A stretch of 64,000 nt of DNA, from assembly GCF_000454545.1 (NCBI RefSeq), contig NZ_CM002139.1, positions 1,170,835-1,234,834 on the forward strand, read 5' to 3'. Shown here one piece after another: positions 55,933 through 64,000 of this stretch. The translations under genes were made by a program, and so were the position numbers. Below the pieces are notes generated by a model. That model saw nothing but the letters and a program-made list of their open reading frames with translations, had not been told where the DNA came from and made no database searches. Position 1 is the first letter of the stretch, and the number at the start of each line of letters is the position of its first letter. This stretch comes from Xanthomonas cassavae CFBP 4642 (GTDB lineage Bacteria; Pseudomonadota; Gammaproteobacteria; Xanthomonadales; Xanthomonadaceae).

Positions 55933-56985
55933 ATGGCCGCCAGCGCGCCACAGATCGCCTGGATGCCGGACCTGTGCCGGCTGCCCCGGCTGGGCGCGAT
56001 GCTGGGGCTGGCCGAGCTGGTGGTGCTGGTGGTGACCCTGGTACCGGACGCCGGCGCGGCGCGCAGCATCACCTTGTCGCGCTTCGTCTCCGCCAGCGGC
56101 CTGGCGCTATGGCTGGCGTTGGCGGTCAGCGTGTTGCTGTGCGTGCTGCGGCCCGCGTTGTCGCGGCTGCCGCCACGGCTGGGCGGGCTGGCCGCGCTGT
56201 CGATCGCCGCCGTGGTGGCGATGCTCGGTGCCGGGATCGTGCACGCCCTGTATGCGGCGCTCGACCAGGCACCGCTGGGCCCGTTGGTGGGTTTCTGGCG
56301 GTTCACCCTGGGCAGCGCGGCCACCGTGGTGCTGATCACCGCACTGGCGTTGCGCTACTTCTACGTCAGCGACCGCTGGGAGGCGCAGGTGCAGGCCAAT
56401 GCCCGCGCCGAGGCGGATGCGCTGCAGGCGCGCATCCGCCCGCATTTCCTGTTCAACAGCATGAATCTCATCGCCAGCCTGCTGCGCCGCGACCCGGTGG
56501 TGGCCGAGCAGGCGGTGCTGGACCTGTCGGACCTGTTCCGCGCCGCGCTCGGCGCCGGCGAGGGCATGTCCAGCCTGCGCGCCGAATGCGAGCTGGCCGA
56601 GCGCTATCTGGCGATCGAATCGCTGCGCCTGGGCGAGCGCCTGCAGGTGCGCTGGCACCGCCAGGAGCCGTTGCCGTGGGAGCTGCCGATGCCGCGCCTG
56701 GTGCTGCAGCCGCTGGTGGAAAACGCCGTGCTGCACGGGGTCTCGCGCATGCCCGAGGGCGGCACGCTGTACCTGTCGCTGCGCCAGCGCGGCAGCCAGC
56801 TGCAGATCCGTATCGTCAACCCGGCCCCGCAGCCGGGAACCCAGGCGCCGCTGCTTGCCGGCGCCGGGCACGCCCAGGCCAGCATTTCGCACCGGCTGGC
56901 GTTCCAGTTCGGTGCCGGGGCACGGATGGCGGCCAGCTGGGCCGAAGGCTACTATGCCTGCGAGATCACATTGCCGCTGCCGTGA
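55933..56985 (+). CDS. algZ: LytS/AlgZ-type sensor histidine kinase
   Basis: The 350-residue protein has several N-terminal membrane helices (about 20-145) and a His_kinase domain with phospho-acceptor His171 (R-P-H-F-L-F-N-S-M-N) and an N-box Asn264 (V-E-N-A-V-L-H-G) in a GHKL ATPase fold. It senses an envelope signal and phosphorylates the response regulator beside it. Four bases separate it from the esterase gene; the regulator starts 33 bases after it. In Pseudomonas the same algZ-algR-hemC order controls alginate and type IV pili. Confidence 0.88.
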   Translation: MAASAPQIAWMPDLCRLPRLGAMLGLAELVVLVVTLVPDAGAARSITLSRFVSASGLALWLALAVSVLLCVLRPALSRLPPRLGGLAALSIAAVVAMLGAGIVHALYAALDQAPLGPLVGFWRFTLGSAATVVLITALALRYFYVSDRWEAQVQANARAEADALQARIRPHFLFNSMNLIASLLRRDPVVAEQAVLDLSDLFRAALGAGEGMSSLRAECELAERYLAIESLRLGERLQVRWHRQEPLPWELPMPRLVLQPLVENAVLHGVSRMPEGGTLYLSLRQRGSQLQIRIVNPAPQPGTQAPLLAGAGHAQASISHRLAFQFGAGARMAASWAEGYYACEITLPLP

Positions 56986-57017
56986 GGGAGCGTCACCGCA
57001 GCGTAGGGGGGATGTCC

Positions 57018-57755
57018 ATGACGGCCACGCAAGTGCGGGTGTTGATCGCCGATGACGAGCCACTGGCGCGCGAGCGCCTGCGCATGCTGCTGGCCGAGCA
57101 TCCACAGGTGCAGGTGATCGGCGAGGCCGAGAACGGCCAGCAGGTGCTGCAGCAATGCGAGCAGTGGCATCCGGACCTGGTGCTGCTGGATATCGCCATG
57201 CCCGGCGTGGACGGCCTGGAAACCGCGCGACTGCTGCGCCAGTGCCAGCCGCAGCCAGCGGTGGTGTTCTGCACCGCCTACGACCAGCACGCGCTATCGG
57301 CCTTCGATGCCGCCGCGCTGGACTATCTGATGAAACCGGTGCGCCCGGAACGCCTGGCCGCCGCGCTGGAGCGCGTGGCCACCTTCCTGGCCGGGCGCGT
57401 GCCCAGCGCCGCGCCGGCACCGCTGCGCACCCATCTGTGCGCGCGCCTGCGCGGCAGCCTGCGGCTGATCGCCATCGGCGATATCCACTATCTGCAGGCC
57501 GAAGAGAAGTACGTCATCGTCCACCACACCCGTGGCGAGGACCTGATCGAAGAGTCGCTCAAGTCGCTGGAAGACGAATTCTCCGACCGCCTGGTGCGTA
57601 TCCATCGCAATTGCCTGGTGGCCCGCGACGAACTGGTGGAGCTGCGCCGCAGCGGCGATGGCCAGGTGCATGCGGTGCTGCGCAACGTGCCGCAGACCCT
57701 GGAAGTGAGCCGTCGCTGCGTCGCCAGCCTGCGCGATCAATTACGTCAGCTGTGA
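57018..57755 (+). CDS. algR: LytTR response regulator, AlgR-like
   Basis: The 245-residue protein has a receiver domain with acidic pair Asp12-Asp13, phosphorylation site Asp58 (V-L-L-D-I-A-M-P-G) and Lys in K-P-V, then a LytTR DNA-binding domain (about 140-245, with E-K-Y-V-I-V and R-I-H-R-N). The start at 57018 (M-T-A-T-Q) has a run of G about six bases upstream; the ATG at 57012 overlaps that site. With the neighbouring kinase it forms a two-component system; target genes are unknown here. Confidence 0.9.
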   Translation: MTATQVRVLIADDEPLARERLRMLLAEHPQVQVIGEAENGQQVLQQCEQWHPDLVLLDIAMPGVDGLETARLLRQCQPQPAVVFCTAYDQHALSAFDAAALDYLMKPVRPERLAAALERVATFLAGRVPSAAPAPLRTHLCARLRGSLRLIAIGDIHYLQAEEKYVIVHHTRGEDLIEESLKSLEDEFSDRLVRIHRNCLVARDELVELRRSGDGQVHAVLRNVPQTLEVSRRCVASLRDQLRQL

Positions 57756-57785
57756 GTTCCGCGCCGGCTCCGCGATAATGCCGGC

Positions 57786-58703
57786 ATGACCACGCTCCGT
57801 ATCGCCACCCGTAAAAGCCCGCTCGCCCTCTGGCAGAGCGAACACGTCGCCGCCGTGCTGCGTCAGCACCATCCCGGACTGGAGGTGGTGCTGGTGCCGA
57901 TGAGTACCCGCGGCGACGAAGTGCTGGACCGCTCGCTCGCCGCGATCGGCGGCAAGGGCTTGTTCCTGAAGGAGCTGGAGCTGGCGATGTTGCGCGGCCA
58001 GGCCGATTGCGCCGTGCATTCGCTCAAGGACGTGCCGATGGAACTGGACGCGCCCTTCGTGCTGCCGGCCATCCTGGCCCGTGGCGATGCCGCCGATGCG
58101 CTGGTCTCCAACCTCTACGCCAGCCTGCAGGCGTTGCCGCTGGGCGCACGCGTGGGTACTTCGTCGTTGCGGCGGCAGGCGCAGCTGCGTGCTGCGCGCC
58201 CTGACCTGGAATTGATCGACCTGCGCGGCAACGTCAACACCCGCCTGGCCAAGCTCGACAACGGCGGTTACGACGCCATCGTGCTGGCCTGCGTCGGCCT
58301 GCAGCGGCTTGGCCTGGACGCACGCATCAGCGCACGGCTGGACGCGCCGGCGTGGCTGCCGGCACCGGCGCAGGGCGCGGTGGCGGTGGAATGCCGCGGC
58401 GACGATGCACGCATCCACGCCCTGCTGGCGGTGCTGGACGCGCCCACCACCCGCGTCTGTGTGGAAGCCGAGCGGGCGATGAATCGCGCGCTGCACGGCA
58501 GCTGCCACGTGCCGGTGGCGGCGTTCGCGCGGTGGGAAGGGCAGCAGGGCCTGTTCCTGCAGGGCATGGTCGGCAGCGCCAGCGATGGGCGTCTGATCCA
58601 CGCCGAGGCGCACGGCAGCGCCGATGACGCCGACGCACTCGGCCAGCGTGTCGCGCAGGGGTTGTTCGACAAGGGCGCTGCGCAGCTGCTGGCCGAGCTG
58701 TAA
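57786..58703 (+). CDS. hemC: porphobilinogen deaminase
   Basis: The 305-residue enzyme joins four porphobilinogens into hydroxymethylbilane in tetrapyrrole synthesis. It begins [15 protein letters not shown] and carries the dipyrromethane-cofactor Cys240 (H-G-S-C-H-V-P-V) and conserved R-L-A-K-L. It is the last gene of the algZ-algR-hemC run, 30 bases after algR, in the same direction. Confidence 0.95.
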   Translation: MTTLRIATRKSPLALWQSEHVAAVLRQHHPGLEVVLVPMSTRGDEVLDRSLAAIGGKGLFLKELELAMLRGQADCAVHSLKDVPMELDAPFVLPAILARGDAADALVSNLYASLQALPLGARVGTSSLRRQAQLRAARPDLELIDLRGNVNTRLAKLDNGGYDAIVLACVGLQRLGLDARISARLDAPAWLPAPAQGAVAVECRGDDARIHALLAVLDAPTTRVCVEAERAMNRALHGSCHVPVAAFARWEGQQGLFLQGMVGSASDGRLIHAEAHGSADDADALGQRVAQGLFDKGAAQLLAEL

Positions 58704-58750
58704 CGCCGGGCCTGGAACAGCGCGCCTGGCCGCGCGCGTGCCGGCTCTTC

Positions 58751-58850
58751 GTAGGAGCGGCCCTGGCCGCGAGGGGCTTTACCGATAACGCTCTCGCGGC
58801 AGGATCCGCGCCTCCACGGGAAAGCCCTCGCGGCCAGGGCCGCTCCCTAC
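58751..58850. repeat. GTAGGAGCGGCC inverted-repeat pair, copy 1
   Basis: Bases 58751-58780 and 58821-58850 are inverted copies (about 29 of 30 bases) separated by 40 bases. It can form a long hairpin between the convergent hemC and DUF481 genes and may end transcription in both directions. Confidence 0.85.
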
Positions 58851-59041
58851 GTGGGAACCTCTCGCGGCCAGTTCCGGGCAAGTCGTTGCGGTTGGATCCG
58901 CTTTAGGGAGAAGGCGGCGCTGGCTGCCAAGCCGGTGATACGGGGCGAGCGTGGACATCTACTGGAATCTTATCGACCGGCCTGGCCGTGGTCTGCGCGG
59001 TGGTTTTCCTGTGTCCGCGCGATGCGCAATGCCCGCTTGTC

Positions 59042-59106
59042 GTAGGAGCGGCCCTGGCCGCGACGGGCTTTCCCGGGAAAGCCCTCGCGGCCAGGGCCGC
59101 TCCTAC
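59042..59106. repeat. GTAGGAGCGGCC inverted-repeat pair, copy 2
   Basis: The arms, about 33 bases each, are complementary with one bulged base and almost no loop, giving a very stable fold-back. It is 190 bases from the related copy at 58751-58850, before the end of the DUF481 gene. Confidence 0.9.
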
Positions 59107-59156
59107 ACGAAAATCCCTCGCGGCCAGCGCGCTGCCTTGCACGCGAATGCGGGCGC

Positions 59157-59963
59157 TTACTTGAAGGTGTAGACCAGATTGACCGTGGTCAGGGTATCGG
59201 TCTTCTTGTCGCCGTCGCTGACATCGCTGTTGTGACGCATCTGCCAGGCGGCCTTCAAGGCGAAATGCGAGTTCATGCTGACCTGCACGCCGAAATCGTT
59301 CTGCGCGTAGGTGTTGTATTCGCCCGATTCCACCAGCAGCGTGTTGATCAGGTCGGTGTTGTCGGTGACGGTGTACTTGAGGTCGAACAGCCCGCGCCCG
59401 ATCAGCCCGGTCTCGTTACGGTCCTCGTCGCTGTTGTGCGCGCGCCGGATACCCGGGCCGATCTGCGCATCCAGGTAGAAGCGGTCGGCATCGATCAGGC
59501 GCGTGCCATAACCGATACCGATGGTGGCCAGCCGGTCGTAGGTGGCGAAGTCGTCGTGTTCGTATCGGCCGGTGGCGGTGAGCTGGCGGTGTTCGCCCAA
59601 CTGCAACGCGCTGCCGGCGCTGCCGGTGTAGCGCTCGGCGGTGGTCTGGCGCTCGCGCGTGGTGCTGCCGTCGTCGTTGGTGTTGGTGTATTCGGAGCTC
59701 GAACGCAGCGCGGTGGCGTCCAGGCTGTGGATCCAGTCGCCATCGGTGTAGCGCAGGCGGACGCGGCCATTGAGGCTGTCGGTGGTGCTGTTGCCGTTCG
59801 CCGAGGCATACCCCAGTTCGCCGCTGCTGCCGCTCCAAGGTGAGGGCATCAGCGCAGCGGCAGGGTCAACCGGTGTCGGCGCGACCGTGATCGACTGGGC
59901 CCACACGGCGGGCGTGATCAACAGCAACGGCAACAGGGCGGACGACGGGGCACGGCGGGACAT
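59157..59963 (-). CDS. DUF481 (YdiY-type) outer-membrane-like protein
   Basis: The 268-residue protein has a signal peptide ending V-W-A-Q and a beta-rich C-terminal part with alternating Tyr/Asp/Thr strands (G-E-L-G-Y-A-S-A-N-G-N-S, T-G-R-Y-E-H-D-D, Y-T-F-K at the end) typical of DUF481 barrels related to YdiY. The final residue is Lys, whereas outer-membrane barrels usually end in Phe. Function unknown. The start at 59963 is chosen for the signal peptide; an in-frame ATG at 60017 is possible. Confidence 0.75.
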   Translation of the reverse strand: MSRRAPSSALLPLLLITPAVWAQSITVAPTPVDPAAALMPSPWSGSSGELGYASANGNSTTDSLNGRVRLRYTDGDWIHSLDATALRSSSEYTNTNDDGSTTRERQTTAERYTGSAGSALQLGEHRQLTATGRYEHDDFATYDRLATIGIGYGTRLIDADRFYLDAQIGPGIRRAHNSDEDRNETGLIGRGLFDLKYTVTDNTDLINTLLVESGEYNTYAQNDFGVQVSMNSHFALKAAWQMRHNSDVSDGDKKTDTLTTVNLVYTFK

Positions 59964-60239
59964 GGGCAGCTCGCTTGAGGACGGGGCGGGGAGGGCATTG
60001 GGTGAAAGCGATTTCATGATAACGGACTGTGCGCTCCGTCATGACCAGGTGAACGCCACGCTTCATTGACGGTTCGGGCGCTGCCCCGGTTCCATGCGGT
60101 TGCGTCCGGTAGGGAGTGGCATGTCAGCATCGCTTGCAGCATCGCGCGCTGTGCAGCCGGGGCGCTGGCTTGGCGCCCGCAAGCGGGGCGCAGTGCGCAC
60201 GCTCACCCCGTCGCGCGAAGAACCGGACATAATCGGCGC

Positions 60240-61205
60240 ATGGACCGCTATGAACGCATCAACTCCCTGCATCGCTTGCTCAAATCGGCACGCTATCCGG
60301 TCACGGTGGCGCGGCTGCAGGATGAGCTGAGCTGTTCCCGTGCCACCGTGTACCGCGACCTGGCGTTTCTGCGCGATGCGCTGATGGCGCCGGTGGAAGG
60401 CGACGGCGAATCCGGCTTCCGCTACCTGTCCGGCGAGAGCGATCGTTTTGAACTGCCCGGCCTGTGGCTGAGTTCCGAAGAGCTGCACGCGCTGCTGGCC
60501 TCGCAGCAACTGCTCGCGCGCACCGGCGGCGGGGTGCTGTCCTCGATGCTGGCGCCGTTGCAGCAGCGCATCGAAGGACTGCTGGCCGCGCAGGCCGGGG
60601 TGTCGCAGTGGCCGGTGGACCGGGTACGAGTGATCCCGCACCGCGGCCGCAAGCTGGACGAAGCCAGTTTCCGCACCGTGGCCTCCGGGGTGCTGGAGCG
60701 CAAGCAGCTGAGCTTCGATTATCGCGCCCGTTCCACCGACGAATCCACCAAGCGCACCGTTTCGCCGCAGCGCATCACCCACTACCGCGACAACTGGTAC
60801 CTGGATGCCTGGGACCATGGTCGCGACGGTGTGCGCAGCTTCGCGGTGGACCGCATCAACCACGCGCGCCTGCTCGATGCGGCGCCGCGCGATGTGCCCG
60901 ACAGCGAGCTGGACGAACAGCTCGCCGCCAGCTACGGCATCTTTTCCGGTGCGCCCAAGGGCTGGGCAACCATCGTGTTCAGTGCCAAGGCCGCGCGCTG
61001 GGTGGCCGACGAACATTGGCATTCCAAGCAGCAGGGCCGCTTTCTACCTGATGGCCGTTACGAGCTCAAATTGCCGTACAGCAACTCGCGCGAGTTGCTG
61101 ATGGACGTGCTGCACTATGGCTCGGACGCGGAAATCGTCGAGCCCATCTCGCTGCGCGAACAGGCCAAGGCGTTGTTGTCGCTGGCATTGAGCAATTACG
61201 ACTGA
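60240..61205 (+). CDS. WYL-domain transcriptional regulator
   Basis: The 321-residue protein has an N-terminal HTH (about 1-60: R-Y-P-V-T-V-A-R-L-Q-D-E-L, then S-R-A-T-V-Y-R-D-L), followed by a WYL domain (S-F-D-Y-R-A-R-S; Y-R-D-N-W-Y-L-D-A-W) and the WCX C-terminal part (I-V-E-P-I-S-L-R-E-Q). WYL domains bind nucleic-acid-like or nucleotide ligands and often regulate DNA-damage or defence genes. The ATG at 60240 has a plain upstream region. No defence gene is next to it; the nearest downstream gene is the orphan Imm35. Confidence 0.85.
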   Translation: MDRYERINSLHRLLKSARYPVTVARLQDELSCSRATVYRDLAFLRDALMAPVEGDGESGFRYLSGESDRFELPGLWLSSEELHALLASQQLLARTGGGVLSSMLAPLQQRIEGLLAAQAGVSQWPVDRVRVIPHRGRKLDEASFRTVASGVLERKQLSFDYRARSTDESTKRTVSPQRITHYRDNWYLDAWDHGRDGVRSFAVDRINHARLLDAAPRDVPDSELDEQLAASYGIFSGAPKGWATIVFSAKAARWVADEHWHSKQQGRFLPDGRYELKLPYSNSRELLMDVLHYGSDAEIVEPISLREQAKALLSLALSNYD

Positions 61206-61364
61206 GCGTGTTGGACAGTCGAGGCGTTTGGCAGGGCTGCAGTTGACGCAGGCGCGCGCAAGCGTCCGCAAGACGCACCCGGCCTAGTGCGTGCAGATGC
61301 GGTCAATGACGCTCAAGGCCTGAATTGAGCCGAATTGCGAAGCGGCGTCGGCTTGGACCAATTG

Positions 61365-61667
61365 TCAGCCGTGCGGGCTACCTGTCCGTTCGTAGGCTTC
61401 AATGTAGTGCTCAGCGGGCAGCGCTGTGCCAGTGGCGAGGATCTTGCCGCTCTGCCGCTCAACGATGTATGGGGCATTCCCCGCGATGGCGTACCGAAAA
61501 TCGCCGGTCTCGTGCCACTTGCGAGAGGTGTAGAAGAAAACCCAGCCCCAGGGCCGCTCGATGGTCCGGCCTTCCAGCACGACCAGTGCCTCTGCGTCCG
61601 AAACGCCCCCTTCGCTATCTGCGATTTGAGCAGTGACGAGTGCATGCGCTTGCTCCTTAGTGATCAT
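61365..61667 (-). CDS. Imm35-like (YrhB-type) immunity protein
   Basis: The 100-residue protein shows the YrhB/Imm35 pattern: A-L-V-V-L-E-G-R-T-I-E-R-P-W-G-W-V-F-F-Y, then G-N-A-P-Y-I-V-E-R-Q-S-G and a final H-Y-I-E-A-Y-E. Imm35 proteins protect against polymorphic toxins. No toxin gene lies in the window, so it is an orphan or guards against a toxin elsewhere. Its start at 61667 has only a weak RBS. Confidence 0.8.
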   Translation of the reverse strand: MITKEQAHALVTAQIADSEGGVSDAEALVVLEGRTIERPWGWVFFYTSRKWHETGDFRYAIAGNAPYIVERQSGKILATGTALPAEHYIEAYERTGSPHG

Positions 61668-61679
61668 GGCAACTGAAGG

Positions 61680-62249
61680 CTAACGCTTGTTCGGCACTTC
61701 AAATCCCAAGCGGTCCACCTGCTCGCGCAACTGCGGCACGCGCTTGAGCTTGTCGGTGTAGATGGCGTAGTCGTCGCGCATCTTGCTGACCAGGGTGCGG
61801 TACTGCTCGCGGCTCATGTCCGGCTTGCGCGCGAAGATCCAGGCCAGGTCGCGGCCGGGGTAGGAGATCAGCATCCAGGAACCATCCGGGGCAATTTCCA
61901 GGATGCGCTGCTTGGCCGGGATCACCTTGTAGAACCACACGCGCCAGTCGCGGTTGCCACTGTCCGCATCCACCGACGCACGTGCGTTGACTTCCTTTTC
62001 CGGCTCGCCAAAGCCGTCGCGGTACAGATAGCGCACGGCGACCTTGCCATCTTCCACCAGGGTGTATTCGTCGCGGCTGGTGACGTGGCCGCGCTCGACC
62101 GGGTTGGGCATGCGGGCGATCACATACCAGGTGCCCATGATCTTGGACAGATCGATCGCCGGCTCGGTGGTGGATGCGTCCTTGGCATGCGCCATCGGCA
62201 GGCCGAGGACGAGCAGGACAGCGAGGGCGATCGTAACGGTCAGGCGCAT
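61680..62249 (-). CDS. blc: bacterial lipocalin (Blc-like)
   Basis: The 189-residue protein has a signal peptide (ending M-A-H-A-K) but no lipobox Cys, then the lipocalin G-T-W-Y-V-I-A-R motif, a later Y-x-L-x2-D-G and a long strand-rich C-terminus. It probably binds fatty acids or phospholipids in the periplasm. The start at 62249 is set by the signal peptide; there is no clear RBS. Confidence 0.82.
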   Translation of the reverse strand: MRLTVTIALAVLLVLGLPMAHAKDASTTEPAIDLSKIMGTWYVIARMPNPVERGHVTSRDEYTLVEDGKVAVRYLYRDGFGEPEKEVNARASVDADSGNRDWRVWFYKVIPAKQRILEIAPDGSWMLISYPGRDLAWIFARKPDMSREQYRTLVSKMRDDYAIYTDKLKRVPQLREQVDRLGFEVPNKR

Positions 62250-62811
62250 CGCAACATCACAAAGGGGCAATAGGTGCAGCACACTACCGCATGCAGGGGG
62301 CAAGTTCGCGTCAACGGTCGGGTCTGGCGTGTGCGCCAGCGGTGTCTGCGGCCGATCACTGCCGGCCGCGGCGTGCGACGGGTGACGATCTGGCCCCGCC
62401 AGTGCCGCGCGCCGGGCGGGCGGCACGTGTTCGGCCGCCTGAGTGAAGCCGTTGTGGTGCCGTGCGGGCCGCATGGATCTCGCCGCCGCGCCGGTGTATC
62501 CACACGCCGCGTGTCCCCGGCCGGGGGGGCGGTGCGCATGCGAGGCGTTGGAACGGCATGCCCTGGCCGCTGGCGTCGGCCGAGCGTTGCGCAGACGCGG
62601 CGTCGCAGATCCATCGCCTGCTGCGACGGTCGCCGCTTGTGGCCACGGGTCACGTCCTGCAAGGCAGTGAGCAGCCAGACGCTCTCCAGCGGACCTTGCG
62701 CCGCGGCGACAGTGCGCGCTGCCGCCGTCCCGGCGTCAAGGTCGCAATCGGTGAGATGGGCGCAGGCAATCCTGCCGGCCTGTCCTGACCTTCCAGCCAC
62801 GGAGTGCCGCC
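62250..62811. other. intergenic region upstream of the lipocalin
   Basis: About 560 bases with long GC-driven open frames on both strands but no start site or recognisable protein. Nothing is supported here. Confidence 0.4.
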
Positions 62812-63123
62812 ATGTCGCATCGTTCTTCTCCTCGTTCCGAACGCCCCGATCCGCGCGTGCTGCGCCCGGTCCGGCAGGTCGCCCTGGCCGGGCTTGCGCT
62901 GGTGCTGGTCTGGCCGGCCGCCCGCGGCCATAGCGAATGGATCGGGTGGCTGCCGCTATGGCTGGTCGGCATGCCGATGCTGGCCTGGTGGAGCCTGTAC
63001 CGGTTTGCGTTACCCACCCTGGCACGCCCGGGCGTGCGCCGCGCGGTGCCGCGCCGGCGCGGGCCGCAGGCGCAGCGCCGACGGGTGACTTCGCGGGCAG
63101 CGACACCGGCGCGGGCGGCCTGA
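62812..63123 (+). CDS. small membrane protein
   Basis: The 103-residue product starts at an ATG with a GGAG seven bases upstream. It has a basic N-terminus, two hydrophobic helices (V-A-L-A-G-L-A-L-V-L-V and W-L-P-L-W-L-V-G-M-P-M-L), and a basic Arg-rich C-terminus. No family recognised. It precedes the prolyl oligopeptidase by about 70 bases. Confidence 0.6.
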   Translation: MSHRSSPRSERPDPRVLRPVRQVALAGLALVLVWPAARGHSEWIGWLPLWLVGMPMLAWWSLYRFALPTLARPGVRRAVPRRRGPQAQRRRVTSRAATPARAA

Positions 63124-63192
63124 CCTTCGGCAGGGGAGCGCGGGCGAAGCGCTGTGTTAGGTTTTCCGGCATTGGTTTTTCCGGAAAATTAC

Positions 63193-64000
63193 ATGCCCAA
63201 GTTCGCCTCGATCTGCCTGGTTGCCGGCCTGGTCACCGCTGGCGCCGTCTCTGCAGAGGAAACCGCCGTGTCCAACGATCCCTACGCCTGGCTGGAAGAT
63301 GTCTCCGGCGCCAAGTCGCTGGACTGGGTCAAGGCCCAGAATGCCAAGACCGAGGCGCGGCTGGCCGTCACCCCGGCGTTCAAGCAGATGGAAACCAGCA
63401 TCCGCGAAGTGCTGGATTCGGACGCGAAGATTCCCGTCGTGCAGAAGATCGGCGCGTTCTATTACAACTTCTGGAAGGACAAGCAGCACGAGCGCGGCCT
63501 GTGGCGGCGCACCACGCTGGACGAATACCGCAAGCCGGCGCCCAAGTGGGAAACGGTGCTCGATCTGGATGCGCTCAACAAGGCCGAAGGCGAGAACTGG
63601 GTCTGGCATGGCGCCGACTGCCTGCGCCCGGCGTATCAGCGCTGCCTGATCGCGCTCTCGCGCGGTGGTGCCGACGCCGATGTCACCCGCGAGTTCGACC
63701 TGGGCAGCAAGCAATGGGTCAAGGACGGTTTCTTCCGTCCCGAGTCCAAGGGGGGGCTGGGCTGGATCGACCAGGACACCGTTTACGTGTTCACCGATTT
63801 CGGCCCAGGCGCGATGACCACCTCCGGCTACCCGCGGATCGCCAAGCAGTGGAAGCGCGGCACCCCGCTCAGCGCCGCTGCGGTGGTGTACGAAGGCAAG
63901 CCGACCGACATGTACATCGCCGCGATGCACGACGACACGCCTGGATTCGAGCGTGATTTCGTCAGTCGCACCCTGGCCTTCTACAACGACGAGCTGTATC
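63193..64000 (+). CDS. prolyl oligopeptidase (S9A), truncated by the window edge
   Basis: The visible 269 residues start with a signal peptide (M-P-K-F-A-S-I-C-L-V-A-G, cleaved near S-A-E) and continue as the N-terminal propeller of prolyl oligopeptidase: N-D-P-Y-A-W-L-E-D-V, Y-Y-N-F-W-K-D-K, E-R-G-L-W-R-R-T-T. The catalytic Ser/Asp/His are to the right of the window. It would be exported and cut short peptides after proline. It reads off the edge without a stop, so nothing can be said about its integrity. Confidence 0.85.
   Translation, partial: MPKFASICLVAGLVTAGAVSAEETAVSNDPYAWLEDVSGAKSLDWVKAQNAKTEARLAVTPAFKQMETSIREVLDSDAKIPVVQKIGAFYYNFWKDKQHERGLWRRTTLDEYRKPAPKWETVLDLDALNKAEGENWVWHGADCLRPAYQRCLIALSRGGADADVTREFDLGSKQWVKDGFFRPESKGGLGWIDQDTVYVFTDFGPGAMTTSGYPRIAKQWKRGTPLSAAAVVYEGKPTDMYIAAMHDDTPGFERDFVSRTLAFYNDELY

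Overview
The window is a GC-rich gammaproteobacterial chromosome segment that looks like Xanthomonas. The grounds are a GH5-linker-CBM2 endoglucanase of the engXCA type, an opgH (hrpM-type) glucan synthase, the algZ-algR-hemC gene order, several diguanylate cyclases, DPP4/prolyl-oligopeptidase and M16/M28 peptidases, and intergenic palindromes carrying GTAGGAGCG. The species cannot be fixed from this sequence. I saw no rRNA, tRNA, transposase, integrase or CRISPR array.

Layout. 1-4650 is the most accessory-looking part: a coupled gene junction at the left edge, a lipoprotein, a four-helix membrane protein, a structured RNA-like element resembling phage C4 antisense RNA, a small ORF coupled to a SymE-type toxin, a twice-frameshifted gene with a 9-bp repeat and a G9 tract, and an Excalibur/YHYH-type protein of unclear start. 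4650-14010 holds an SDR protein with a zinc ribbon, a glutathionyl-hydroquinone reductase, a VOC protein, a small membrane protein, a MarR-CPBP pair, a truncated esterase, a broken TerD/vWA gene, a YiiX-like hydrolase and a DUF3817 protein. 14426-18000 has DPP4 broken by a stop codon and a DUF1615 lipoprotein. 18335-30000 carries a diguanylate cyclase, a methyltransferase, an EamA transporter, a PheC-like dehydratase, a GH5 remnant, an amino-acid permease, a CorA/ZntB-type transporter, a 122-bp tandem array and an AIM24 protein. 30393-36000 has a GH43 remnant lying antisense to an overlong trehalase ORF, then DUF72, Nei and a membrane-anchored protein. 36263-50253 contains three GAF/GGDEF-type proteins, an M16 protease, a chemoreceptor, the GH5 cellulase and a SulP transporter. 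50513-64000 contains an M28 peptidase, OpgH, a carboxylesterase, AlgZ-AlgR-HemC, DUF481, a WYL regulator, an orphan Imm35 protein, a lipocalin, a small membrane protein and the start of a prolyl oligopeptidase.

Themes. Envelope and polysaccharide functions and c-di-GMP or two-component signalling dominate. At least six genes look damaged (frameshift locus, esterase, TerD/vWA, DPP4, GH5 paralog, GH43), and the trehalase ORF seems to have lost its normal end. This fits a lineage losing redundant secreted hydrolases, although homopolymer sequencing errors cannot be excluded for the frameshifts. The strongest candidate for a less-described system is the C4-like RNA element in front of the small-ORF/SymE pair at 1626-2491.
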